Positions 53,517-64,000 of a stretch of DNA of 64,000 nucleotides are shown here, in pieces. The translations under genes were made by a program, and so were the position numbers. The stretch lies in NCBI GenBank assembly GCA_944548615.1, contig OX155976.1, positions 5,554,952-5,618,951 on the forward strand. The letters run 5' to 3'. The notes beneath the pieces are model-generated. The model was given only the letters and a program-made list of their open reading frames with translations. It was not told where the DNA came from and searched no databases. The number at the start of each line of letters is the position of its first letter. Position 1 is the first letter of the stretch. This stretch comes from Micropterix aruncella (taxonomy: Eukaryota; Arthropoda; Insecta; Lepidoptera; Micropterigidae).

Positions 53517-54589
53517 ATGGATTGCGGAAAATGCGAGAAATCTATAACTACTAAAGAGAAACTGTCCTGCGTGCACTGCCGAGAACATTATCATTTAAAA
53601 TGCGCCAATATGTTGAAAATGAACTATAATAAACTTACAGAAAAAAACATGGCACAATGGCAATGTGATCAATGTAGTTCTTTAGATCCAAGGACTGCAA
53701 AAAAATACGGGTTTGGATATTAGCAATGGAGTGGCCACTGAAAGATCACCTGGACCTGTATTATCCGAAAAAGATGGTTTGACGTTTTTTGAGCAATTAA
53801 AAACCTACCTCGACGAAAAACTAATATGTCTGAGGAAAGAAATTCGAAGCGAAATGATCTCTGACCTCAAAGACATTATAGGAAATCAAATAAATAGGGA
53901 GTTACGTGAAGTAAAGTCAGGCTTGATGGCACTACAAACCCTGCAAACATCACTAGAATTCCTGTCAAATCAATATGATGAAATATCTAAGAAAATGAAG
54001 GAGAAAAACACAAAAAATACTGACCTTGAGAAGGAAAATTTATCTCTTCGTGCAGATGTAACAGATCTGAAGTCACAAGTCTCCCAGATCGAGCAAAAGA
54101 GTCGTAACTGCAATATTGAACTGCAAGCCATACCAGAACGCCGAAACGAAAATATACCTACAGGATATGCTCCGAAATTTATGTAAAAGTATTAATGTCC
54201 CTATTCAAACTGAGCAAATTACCGCCTGTCACCGAGTAGCTCGCATGGACACAAGCAATAACAGGCCTAGAAATATTGTTGTATCCTTGAATAGCATTAG
54301 GACGAGAGACGAAATCCTTGCATCCGTACGAGGATACAATAAGAAATATAGAAATAATAAAATAAACACTTCTCACCTTGGAATCCTAGGAGACCATAGC
54401 ACTCCAGTTTATATCTGCGAACACCTATCTCCTGAAAGAAAGGCGATACATGCCGCATCCAGAATATGGGCTAAAAATAACAAATGGGAATTCGTCTGGA
54501 TCCGAAATGGCCTTATATTTATGCGGAAAAATAACAACACTCCAGCAATCAACATTAAAAATATTACGATGCTACACACTTTGAAATAG
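53517..54589 (+). pseudogene. LINE ORF1, unit C
   Basis: Finger frame 53517-53723, coiled-coil frame 53713-54186 and C-terminal frame 54116-54589. The first shift, at a run of seven A (53698-53704), is shared with unit B; the second is a private 4-bp insertion at ~54157 (tacctac against tac). The conserved end FVWIRNGLIFMRK is intact here. Confidence 0.85.
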
Positions 54590-54671
54590 CAATATTACTA
54601 CCACATCGCAAGCCTTAATTAAGTTAAGATATAAAATTCGATTGCTATAACTCTATTACCAAAATATTCGG

Positions 54672-57437
54672 GTGATGCGATCTAAACTACAAGAAATAAA
54701 CCTAGAGGTGTTAAACAACAACTATCATATAATTTGTCTGACGGAAACTAATCTGAACTCTGGTGTATACGATGGCGAAATATTTGATTCACGTTATGTC
54801 ATATATCGGCGAGATCGGGAATCCAGTGCATCCGAATATAACAACGGGGGCGGAGTTCTGGTGGCTGTACTGAATACAAACAAGTCTAGAAGAATGCCAT
54901 TATGGGAAACGGAAAATGAAGATCTATGGATACAAAAAGAGCCGAATGATTCTAAAAAGAAGGTTCTAAATATATGTACAGTCTATTTACCACCTAACAT
55001 CCCGATTAATAAATTTCAATGTTTTACTTCAAAATGTCAAGAAATCCGTATTAACTCAGAAATACAAAATCAAAACGTCATCATAGGAGATTTCAATCTA
55101 CCGCATATCAATTGGAACAGAATTTGTGAAAATGGAGGGGATATAGGCGAAATACATTTTTCAGGGCAAAAATCCATAGCCCTACAGGAACTTATGTCGA
55201 CCGGTAACCTCACACAATCTAACTATATCAAGAACCCATTCGATCGAATTTTAGATTTAATATTGTCTGACAAAGACAATATATGTGTTAAAAGTTCCAC
55301 AGCAATAAGCCGAGTCGACGCTCATCATCCACCGCTAGACATATATCTGAAACTTGCAGATAACGTCGAGCTGGTTCAAAATACTGCAACAGCTCGATAT
55401 GATTTCTTTAAGGACGACTACAAAAAATGTACTGAATTATTATCACTAATTAACTGGTATACATGCCTAACGGATGATGATAACGGTGATGACCCAGATT
55501 TATTAGTCGAAACATTCTATTCCAAGCTGTGGGAAATAATTAAAATAGCAATACCATTCAAGAGCAAAAGAATATCCTGCATGGTTAATAAATACATCCT
55601 GTATAAAGTTGCTGAAGGAAAAAGAAAAATTCAGAAAAAAGGCAAAAAGGTACGGTAACGCGGTCGACTACGAAACATTTTCTTTGCTGAGAAAAAGAGG
55701 TAAAAAAATGATAAAAGAACGTTATAATGACTATATTAAGACAATTGAAGAGTCACTAAATAAGACAAGTAAACCATTCTGGTCATTCGTAAAAGCAAAA
55801 AAAGCAAAACCAGCGATACCGGATACTATGTATTTTCAATCCAAAACTGCCAACGATGGATCCGGAATAAGCGAGTTGTTCTCGGAATACTTTTCCTCAG
55901 TTTTTGACGCTAACCCAGTGCAGCTGACTCAACAAAGTGTGTGTGTTTCGAGTGCTAATTACTCGCTATGCAATATTATTATTAATAAAATAGATATTAG
56001 AACTAAGTTAAAAATGTTAGATGATAGTAAAGGTCCAGGTCATGATTAAATCCCTCTCTTATTCATTGAAAAATGTTCAACAGAAATCGTACAGCCATTG
56101 CACATTATATATAATAAATGTCTTGAGATAGGAGTATTTCCATCGCAGTGGAAGATTGCTAATATCATACCGATTCATAAATCCGGAGACAGGAATTCAA
56201 TATCTAACTACAGACCAATAAGCATACTCTCCTGTTTCGGTAAGATATTCGAATATCTTGTCTGTGATCATGTTACACGACATTTTAAATATATAATCTG
56301 TCCGTACCAGCATGGATTCACCAAAAACCGATCGGTGGAAACTAACCTGTTGGAGTACAACCAGTACATTTCATCCGCGTTTAATAGGAAACACCAGGTG
56401 GATGCCGTGTATACCGACTTCGCTAAAGCGTTTGACAAAGTTAATCATGACATATTACATATGAAACTTGCAAATAACGGTATTCACGGTAACCTACTTA
56501 GATGGATGAAGTCGTACCTATCAAATAGGACACAAATTGTTCGTGTGAAAGGATATACATCGATCCTGCCTTAGTTAAATCTGGTGTGCCTCAGGGATCA
56601 AATCTCGGACCACTTCTATTTTTAATATTCATTGATGATCTCTCTAAGAGTCTACGCTGTCGGCATCTAATGTATGCAGATGATTTAAAAATATTCAAAG
56701 AAATACTGACAATGGAGGATTGCAATGCACTACAGAAAGATCTTTGCGAATTGAAAAAATGGTGTGAATCTAATAGAATGGAACTGAATGTTGAAAAATG
56801 TCAAATTATTCGTTTCACTAGAAATAAGCAAATTAAAGACTACCCTTACTCTATCGGCAATTCAACACTAAAATCTACAAAAAGTGTAAGAGATCTAGGA
56901 ATACTTCACGACGAGCACCTGACTTTTAGAGAGCATATCAACAATGTAGTAAGTAAGAGCGAGCGAACACTGGGTTTTATATATAGGGTTACTAAACCGT
57001 TTAAAAATATTAACTCTTTTAACTTGCTCTATAATTCTCTTGTACGCAGCCAACTGGAGTTTGGTTCCATAATTTGGAATCCATACTATGAGGTGCATTC
57101 GGAAGCGATAGAGTCTGTGCAGAGGAAGTATATGCGTATGGTAACCTATAAAACCGGCCTATCACGCACTCTCTACTCTTATGAAGAGCGTTTAAATTAT
57201 TTTAAGATTTTTACTCTTAGAAAGAGGAGAGAGTGCGGAAGTCTAATGTTTCTGCACAAACTTCTTAACGGCGGGATAGACTCACCAGATTTATTAGAAG
57301 CGTTAAATTTCAACGTACCATCCAGGCGACTGAGGCAGCACTTAACATTTCACCTTCCCACTTCGCAGACAAATCAATCTTTCCACAATCCTATCTCACG
57401 TAGGTACATGCCGGTTATACAACACTATAACCGATAA
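54672..57437 (+). pseudogene. LINE ORF2 (endonuclease + reverse transcriptase), unit C
   Basis: EEP endonuclease 54672-55300 (CLTETNLN, GDFNLPHINW, DAHHPPL), linker, then RT: FPSQWKIANIIPIHKSG, NYRPISILS, VYTDFAKAFDKV (motif A), GVPQGSNLGPLLFLIFIDD (motif B), LMYADDLKIF (motif C, YADD) and the C-terminus to 57437. Lesions: a one-base loss just before the first Met (54650), frameshift ~55640, TAA 56047-56049, and frameshift ~56574-56586. Otherwise well conserved; ~920 codons. Confidence 0.9.
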
Positions 57438-58007
57438 CATTGATTTCTTCAACCTGGGACCATTAGTAGTTAAGTCCATTATAAATAACGTATTATGAAA
57501 CAAATTGATAATTTACCGTATGTTTTTATTATTTTATTCCAGACATTATTTGATCAATTTTTTTTACCATTTAATTGTTTAACTGTTTTTCAGAATTCAC
57601 TATAAACTTATTTCTAAAATTTTTAATTTTTGTTTTGATAATTTTTATGTTTTTATTATTTTATTCCAGACAATATTTGATCTATTTTTTACCATTTAAT
57701 TGTTTAATTGTTTTTCAGAATTCACTGTAAACCTATTTCTAAAACTTTTAATTTTTGTTTTGATAATTTTTAAGGATATTAATTTTTGTACTGATAATTT
57801 TTGATAATTTTGATAATTTTGATAATTTTGTAAATCATGAGATACGGCACATACGCAATTATAAATTAAGCATGCGGAGTACGCATATATGTAATATTAT
57901 ACCCTAATTAGAAGCAAAGTAAAAATGTTAGCGATAGCCATGTAATATTAGAGTATTGTTTGTGTACCTTTTATAATAAATAAATAAATAAATAAATAAA
58001 CAAAAAA

Positions 58008-58230
58008 TCAACTGGTCTCGATGATATACCTGTTAGCGTAATTAAAATCCATAAACGTGTACTGGCACCTTGTCTAACATATCTTTACAATTTAAGCTTT
58101 TCAGAGGGAATATTTCCAGATTGTCATAAAGTAGCCAAGATTACACCGATATATAAAAGACGGCGATCCCACGAGCGTAGAAAATTATCGACCCGTAGCC
58201 CTACTGAGCAATTTCTCAAAAATTTACGGC
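58008..58230 (+). pseudogene. Older LINE RT fragment, unit C copy
   Basis: Duplicate of 46225-46450 (STGLDDIPVSVIK ... NYRPVALLSNF region) with a few substitutions. Confidence 0.8.
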
Positions 58231-58240
58231 AATATGTGGC

Positions 58241-59177
58241 TGCAATATTGTCAACAATAGCCTGGCTATCACAGCATTATTTTAATACAGCATAGGCTGG
58301 AATATATATATCTCGGCCATTTTAGGCAATATTTCTGCAAAAGTATGGCTCATAATTTTGACTCGTAAACGGGCTACACAATCGGGCAAAATGGCAGACG
58401 AAATCATAGGTATCATAGCGGTTTATATTGCTTTAAATGATCATTTAAAACGAAAAAAGAAGACGACAATGTAGATTCGACCTAACTTCAATAAGCGTAA
58501 CCTTTTTAGATATCTAAGCCTGAATGTTTTTGATGATATGAATACAAATTGAAAGATCGTTTCCATTTAAATTTAGTATTATTAATAAGTTCACAATATA
58601 ATTATCTAATAAAGAAAAAGGTAATTGCCGCAGTCAGACAGTTGCAAACTTTATTAAGGCGACTTTATTAACTTTATTAACCTTTATTTATTAAAACTCT
58701 ACAAGGTTTATTAAGACGACGTTACATTTCTTTCATACGGTCAATGTTTATCAATGCACATGTGTAGATGTCACAGTAAGGTTACAAACTCGGATCAAAT
58801 CAAATCATGACATAAAAATAAATGCAACAATGGTAACAAAGTTCTCTGCCATGTTGTGCAATCTCACACATCAAAATGCTAATTTTGGCATATAATACGT
58901 TGCCATTTCTATTTAACCACAGAAGTCTCCCATTGCCTGCACTAACAATGGCTTTTCTTTTATCTATAATTCCGAAGACGTTTACCAAAAAATATTAATA
59001 TGGATAAGTAAGGTAATTACATATTTTCACCAGCAACGCCTAGTATCGCCACTGGTGTGTCAGGCTTTTTTTCCAGTGAAGAAAGGTTAATTGCCTTATT
59101 CAGTCAGTTACTAACTTACATAGAGGTGAAGTTACATTTATTTCATATGGTTAATATTTTCAAAAAGCATTTCGTAA
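58241..59177. repeat. Tandem segmental duplication, truncated unit D
   Basis: Starts at the unit boundary (caatattgtcaacaatagcc), carries a ~750-bp internal deletion at ~58610 and stops abruptly at catttcgtaa where the minus-strand LINE tail begins. No zinc-finger gene remains in D. Confidence 0.88.
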
Positions 59178-62100
59178 TTTTTTATTTTTTTTTAAATTTT
59201 ATATAAGTAATGCAAATAATTAAAAAGTAAACAATTTCAGCTTAGGAATACTTTCAAAATTGAATCAAAAGCAAAAAAAGAATACAATGCATAGTCTAGT
59301 GGCAACGTCACCTAACTAGGCCGGGACCTGTTCTAAGGTAAACATTATTTTTTTAATGTGCTTGCACAAATACCGTGTTTATAAGAGTGGCATATATTCC
59401 ATGTATGCACAAAAATGGAATTGCAAAACAATATTAAAAATGACTAAATACTTGATTAAATTAAATAATTAAATTAAAGTTAGAAGTGGAAAATTAAAAT
59501 GACAGCAAATAAATTCAAATCATAAAAAAAACAAAAAAAAACCAAAACAATTTAAAATAGTAAAAATTAGAATAGGAATTTAAACAAAATAGTCCTGCAT
59601 TTTACTTATAACTAAGATAAAATAGTGTTAAAACTAAAACAAATTATCTCTTAATATACGTTAAAACAAAAGAATAATAATAATAATAATAAATAAAATA
59701 ATAATAATAAAATAATACAATATAAGATTCAAAATATTCAAATGTCCGGGTTAGGTTATAATGTCCAGTATTTTTAAAATTCCTTGTCTTCCCTCTTTTA
59801 CAAGCCAGTTTCTAAGCAGCCTTTTAAAGTAGGTCTTATTTTGTGCTGATTTTATGTCGCCAGGAAGAGCATTGAAAAATCTTGGGGCAATGAATGTATA
59901 GGTTCGCTGACCAAAAGTAGTATACCTTCTGGGTACTATCATATTATTATCTTCGGAAAACCTCGGTGATAGGGTATTTTGAGAAAAAATATTTATCTGA
60001 TTGAACTTAATATATGATAGTGATGTTTTTAAATATAGTTGCCTAATATCTAACACATTATATTCATTGAAAAGATTTTCCGAAGGATAACGATACGGCT
60101 TTCGCATGATAATCTTTAAAATCGACTTTTGTGCAATATCTAAGGGGTAAAGAATGGTTTTAGAACAACCGCCCCATCCTATCATCCCGTAGCTCAAGAT
60201 ACTCTCACACAATGCATAATAAACGCTTTTTAGTGTTTTTGGGCCTAAAATATTTCTTAACTCTTTGAAAGTGTATCCTAGTTTACGAACTTTAGATGCT
60301 AATTTATCCGTGTGTTCTTGCCATCTTAGTTTATTATCTATGGTGATACCGAGATATTTAAATGATTCCACTCTTTCTAAAATATGACAGTTGCAACCAT
60401 TCTGTCTGTTGCATGTGTGTATAATAACGTTGTGCTCCAATGAGGGTTGACCTTTAACATTAATACTAAAAGTGATTAATTTTGTTTTTTCTATATTTAA
60501 ACTGAGCAGCGAATTATCTAACCAATCTCTAACTATATTTATGCCTTTGTTAGCGTTTTCAAATGTCGTTTTCCAGTTTTCACCTTCAAATATAATTGTA
60601 GTGTCATCGGCAAATGATATAGTTTTTCCTACTAGATTACATAGATTATTAATATAAATTAGAAATAAAATAGGCCCGAGCACATTGCCTTGGGGCACGC
60701 CGAACGATATACCGACAGGATTACTGGTAGTATTATGTATAGATGTGATTTGGGTTCTATTTGACAGATAGCTCTTAAACCAATCATAAGCTAGTGCTAC
60801 ACATCCAATGTCTCTTAGTCTTTGTAATAATTTTTCATCCGAAACCGTATCGAAAGCCTTCGCGAGATCTAAAAATAGAGCCAAGCATTTATTGCCTCTC
60901 TCCAGGCTTTCACTAATAGAAATTGTCACCTTTGCAATGGAATCCAAAGTGCCCATTCCATTCCTAAACCCGAATTGACTTTTTGACAAAAAGTTGTTTT
61001 CATTTAAGTATTTCAGAAGCCTACTTTTAACTACTTTTTCTATTATCTTCGATAATGTGCTTAGGAGTGAAATAGGCCTATAATTGGCAATATCCTGCTT
61101 ATTTCCGCTTTTAAATATAGGAATGATTTTTGCACATTTTAAATTGGCTGGAAATATCCCCTCTTTAAAACTGGCGTTTATTATGTGCGCTATAGGCTCA
61201 CTTAACTCATTCTTTGAAGTTTTGAATAAACCTGCATTGAGATTATCGATACCTGCAGACGAATTATTTTTCAAGGAAGATATTATACTAGCCACTTCTT
61301 TTGGCGTAGTCGGTCGTAGGAACAATGATACGGGGCTCGAGAAAATTGGCGTAGATGTGTTAGTAGATGTATTAGTTGATCTGCTCAATATGTTTGTGGC
61401 TAATCGTTTGCCAACACTGGCAAAATGGCTATTGATGTAGTCTGCCAGTCTTTGTGGTTTGTCATTACTAGATAATATTTCGTTGCCTGTATTAATAGTA
61501 CCTATCTACTTTAATTTTAGGACTGTTTCTGTTGGAGATTTCGTTAATGACTTTCCATGTTGCCTTTAAGTCCCCATTAGATTCGTTTATTTTGTTTTTA
61601 TAAAATCTAACCTTTGTTTCATGTATAATTTTATTGCATAGATTTCGATATTTTCTTGCTTTTTCTTTTAGTATTAAATTATCGGGATTTCTTCGACCTG
61701 CTAAATAAAGTCTATCTCGTATATGGATGCAAAAAAGAAGTCCATTGGTGATCCAGGGTTTGAATATTTTTTGTTTATGTTTAATGTTGACTATTTTTGT
61801 AGAGCTATTTTCATTTATTATATCGTTTAATTTTTTAACAAATAATTCAGATGACCTATTTACTTTTAAGGCGTTGTATACTTGTGACCAGTCTGCATTA
61901 GCAATATCATTTTGGATTTTAATGGGATCTAAACTTTTCTTTGCGTACGATCCATGTTTTTTGTTTGAAGAATCGGAAAATGACTGATCAGAGAGTTTAA
62001 ATAGTAAAGCATGGTGGTCTGTAATAGAAGTCTTATATACAATAGAAGATGTAGCGAAATTAGAGCGACACATAATGTGATCAATACAGTTACTGGAATT

Positions 62101-62700
62101 GTTGATTTCTCTTGTCGGTGCTTCTACGAGGCTGCGTAGGCCATGGACCATAAGTAGACCCAAATATTCGTCTGCCTGCGGATGTTTTTTGCCATTGATC
62201 GATATATTTAGATCCCCTGTCAGAATAATATGCTTTAAAGTTTGCATTTTTTTCAGTATGTCATCTAAACTTAATAGAAATTTTTGAATATTACTCGTCG
62301 AGGGGCTTCTGTAAATAGCTATAATATTTAAGTCATCGTTTAGTTGTATGCTTAGGCAGTTTGCTCCATCCAGACGTATCTCCTTTACTAACAGTTTGTT
62401 AGAAAATTTGTCACTAACGTATATGACGACACCGTCATTCTTCAAAGTATTAAATTTCGTGTAAAAGGAAACGTAGCCAGGTAGTTGAATCGTATTAAAA
62501 TTATTGCTAATCCACGCCTCTGTTAAAACTAGGACATCAAAATCAATAGCCAGATCTTGTATCATAACTAGAAGATTGTCAATATTTTTATGGAGGCTTC
62601 TTATATTTAGGCTTAGCATTTTGAGTGCGCATCCCCCTACTATTGTAGGGCCAATATCAACGTGCACCCGAAGTCATAAAGCATTAGGCCGGACGACGCG
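59178..62700 (-). mobile_element. CR1/Jockey-like LINE, nearly complete ORF2
   Basis: Minus-strand element with an A-rich 3' end (59178-59200), AT-rich 3' UTR with AAT/AATA repeats (59660-59720), and ORF2 59751-62619. No ORF1 is seen upstream, so it is 5'-truncated or ORF1 lies beyond recognition. Its RT is the relative of the fragments in units A-C. Confidence 0.88.
59751..62619 (-). pseudogene. LINE ORF2: endonuclease + reverse transcriptase, one frameshift
   Basis: Endonuclease from ATG 62619 (MLSLNIRSLHKN), with VLTEAWI (catalytic Glu), IYRSPS, LTGDLNISI (GDLN) and SITDHHALLF (catalytic His region). The frame ends at 61492 and continues one base off at 61491 (INTGNEILSS, ADYINSHFASVGKRL) into the RT: FKEGIFPANLKCAKIIPIFK, NYRPISLLS, ALFLDLAKAFDTV (motif A), FGVPQGNVLGPILFLIYIN (motif B), SFADDTTIIF (motif C, FADD), then thumb and C-terminal parts to 59751. 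About 956 codons. The single frameshift near 61495 is the only lesion I see; this could be a recently active copy. Confidence 0.9.
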
Positions 62701-63206
62701 CGTAAGGATGTTTAACAAGTCGACGTTGCTTATCGATAATTTACTGAAATCAAATCAAATAATTTATTATCTTAAAAACTTATATGTTGTTGCGTAGACA
62801 TTGTATCAATGCTTACATTTATACTTCTTACATTATTGAATTCCCTATAATGTTGCCGAACAAAATGAAAAATATTTATTATTTAGAATGTCGTACATTG
62901 GGTTTTTTTTTATAGAAATCGTTTTTTTAACCATTTTTTTTTAATGTGGAGTATCTTGATTTGTTATTTTAAATGGCATTAAAAGTGAAATTCTTCGTGT
63001 CGCTTTCATCACTATCATTATAATGAGCTTTCAGGGAATAAAGGGAATTCAAGAGAAATCAATAATGACTAAGCCAAAACATTACAGTCTTGCGAAATAC
63101 ATAACTGATGGATTGAAATATTCTGATAGATAAAAGTAGCGATTGCAAAATATTTAACGACCAAATTCAAGCATGTGTGTCATTGTCACCTGATTAAATG
63201 TAGCTC
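62701..63206. other. Intergenic, no gene seen
   Basis: AT-rich with poly-T runs (62895-62945). Terminal repeats of the transposase-bearing element to the right may lie here but could not be identified without its other end. Confidence 0.35.
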
Positions 63207-63237
63207 TATAATCAATTGTAGTTTGCGGGCAGTCAGT
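63207..63237 (+). promoter_or_regulatory. Core promoter: TATA and TCAGT initiator
   Basis: CTCTATAATC (TATA at 63207) and TCAGT (63233-63237, A at 63235) are ~28 bp apart, the arthropod TATA-Inr arrangement, ~75 bp upstream of the ATG at 63309. Confidence 0.6.
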
Positions 63238-63308
63238 TGTTTGTCTGTCGAGCAGTGCGGTGCAGTATAATTTCTAACAGTGCAACTAAGGAGGATTTAC
63301 AACCCTCA

Positions 63309-64000
63309 ATGGAGACATTATTTTGTAACGTGGAATTACTAAAGTCGAAGGGCGATATTAACATACAAACTCGGTGTCTTATCCATAACGTTTTGACATT
63401 TTTTGACAAACTTAAAAGAGACCATGCAAAAATGTCTGTCATCAATCTTAATAAACCTCACGAAATGACGGCGTCAATTTGTGGAGTATCTTTGCGGACT
63501 GTCAAAAAAATAAAACAAGAAGTTTTAGAATCAGGGCTTCCTACTACACCAAGAGAGACGTTTAAGAAGCAGGCAACTGTAACCAATTTAGATAACTTCG
63601 ACATCGATGTGCTGAGACGTATCATCACATCATATTATGATAACGGAGAATATCCTACAGTGGACAATATACTCAACAAATTTAAGGATGCCATACCTGG
63701 ATTTAAATGCGGGAAAAGTTCTATGAAAACCATTTTGCAGAATATAGGTTAAAAATATCGAAATGGCGACGACGGACGGAAATATTTAATGGAAAGGATT
63801 GACAGTAAGTGTGCCAGAATGGAGTTATTAAGAAAACTGTACAACTTAATTACCACCAATGATTCTCGATCCCGATTTTACCTCGATGAGACCTGGGTTA
63901 ACCTGAATCACTCAAGAAGACGTATATGGCACGACGAAAACGATGAAGGCGGATTCAGGAACCAGAAAACCGGAAAGGGATCTAGACTTATTCTTTGTCA
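63309..64000 (+). pseudogene. Tc1/IS630-type DDE transposase, N-terminal part (runs off edge)
   Basis: ATG 63309 (METLFCNVELL); an earlier in-frame TTG at 63237 overlaps the initiator and is not a start. An HTH-like region follows (VINLNKPHEMTASICGVSLR), then YPTVDNILNKF. The frame stops at TAA 63750-63752 but resumes at once in the same frame (KYRNGDDGRKYLMERI) and reaches FYLDETWVNLNH, with the first catalytic Asp of DDE_3-type transposases, and GKGSRLILC at the window end. Intronless single-ORF gene. The TAA is the only lesion in view, so the copy is probably dead unless the codon is read through. Confidence 0.8.

Larger units (their letters stand above)
53030..58003 (+). mobile_element. 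CR1/Jockey-like LINE, full-length copy in unit C
   Basis: About 5 kb: a 5' UTR rich in CG (53030-53516), ORF1, ORF2 with endonuclease and RT, a 3' UTR with ~130-bp tandem duplication (57520-57770), TTTTGATAA repeats, and an (AAAT)n tail at 57976-58003. Coding lesions make it inactive. Confidence 0.88.
46458..58240. repeat. Tandem segmental duplication, unit C
   Basis: Longest unit (~11.8 kb) because its plus-strand LINE is full length. Very similar to B throughout; it has lost ~180 bp near 47866 that B and D keep. Confidence 0.9.

Noticed and set aside
26380..59177. CRISPR-like or satellite interpretation of the repeats
   Set aside because: Units are ~10 kb with genes and TEs, not short spaced repeats.

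Overview
The window looks like insect nuclear DNA: AT-rich, intron-bearing and dense with transposable elements (TEs). The order is not certain. Insect-type features are short (CCTAA)n telomere-like blocks, a TCAGT-type initiator, and non-LTR retrotransposons whose ORF1 carries a PHD-like finger. No bacterial operons, rRNA genes, intact tRNA genes or CRISPR arrays were seen.

1-10.7 kb: the 3' end of a conserved host gene, hexokinase, on the + strand. Its last three coding exons (1539-1687, 6220-6353, 10307-10438) are separated by two ~4 kb introns full of TEs: a hAT-like and a piggyBac-like miniature element, a LINE fragment, GC-rich repeats, a long G-rich tract upstream of each acceptor, and an ORF1-only LINE. 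The catalytic N-terminal exons lie left of the window.

10.7-26 kb: a graveyard of varied mobile elements. In order these are a long-TIR miniature element, a LINE fragment, a Penelope-like element (RT plus GIY-YIG) and paired minisatellites with telomere-like repeats. They are followed by a complete but inactivated P-element/THAP9-like transposon with TIRs and target duplication, and an internally deleted copia-type LTR retrotransposon with both LTRs, primer-binding site, polypurine tract and 5-bp target duplication.

26.4-59.2 kb: a tandem segmental duplication. Unit A (26380-36540), B (36541-46457), C (46458-58240) and truncated D (58241-59177) share the same backbone: a repeat-rich left part, a tRNA-like sequence, a long inverted-repeat element, a single-exon C2H2 zinc-finger gene on the minus strand, and a minus-strand LINE fragment. 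B and C also share a plus-strand LINE that A lacks. Zinc-finger genes A and C are open; B is broken by three lesions. A and C differ mostly at DNA-contact helix positions, which suggests functional diversification of a tandem zinc-finger family.

59.2-64 kb: a nearly full-length ORF2 of another LINE (minus strand), then the start of a Tc1/IS630-type DDE transposase gene running off the right edge. A deletion derivative of a related transposase sits in unit A.

Most coding sequence is therefore selfish DNA. The likely host genes are hexokinase and the zinc-finger paralogues. All family calls come from reading the sequence; no database search was possible.
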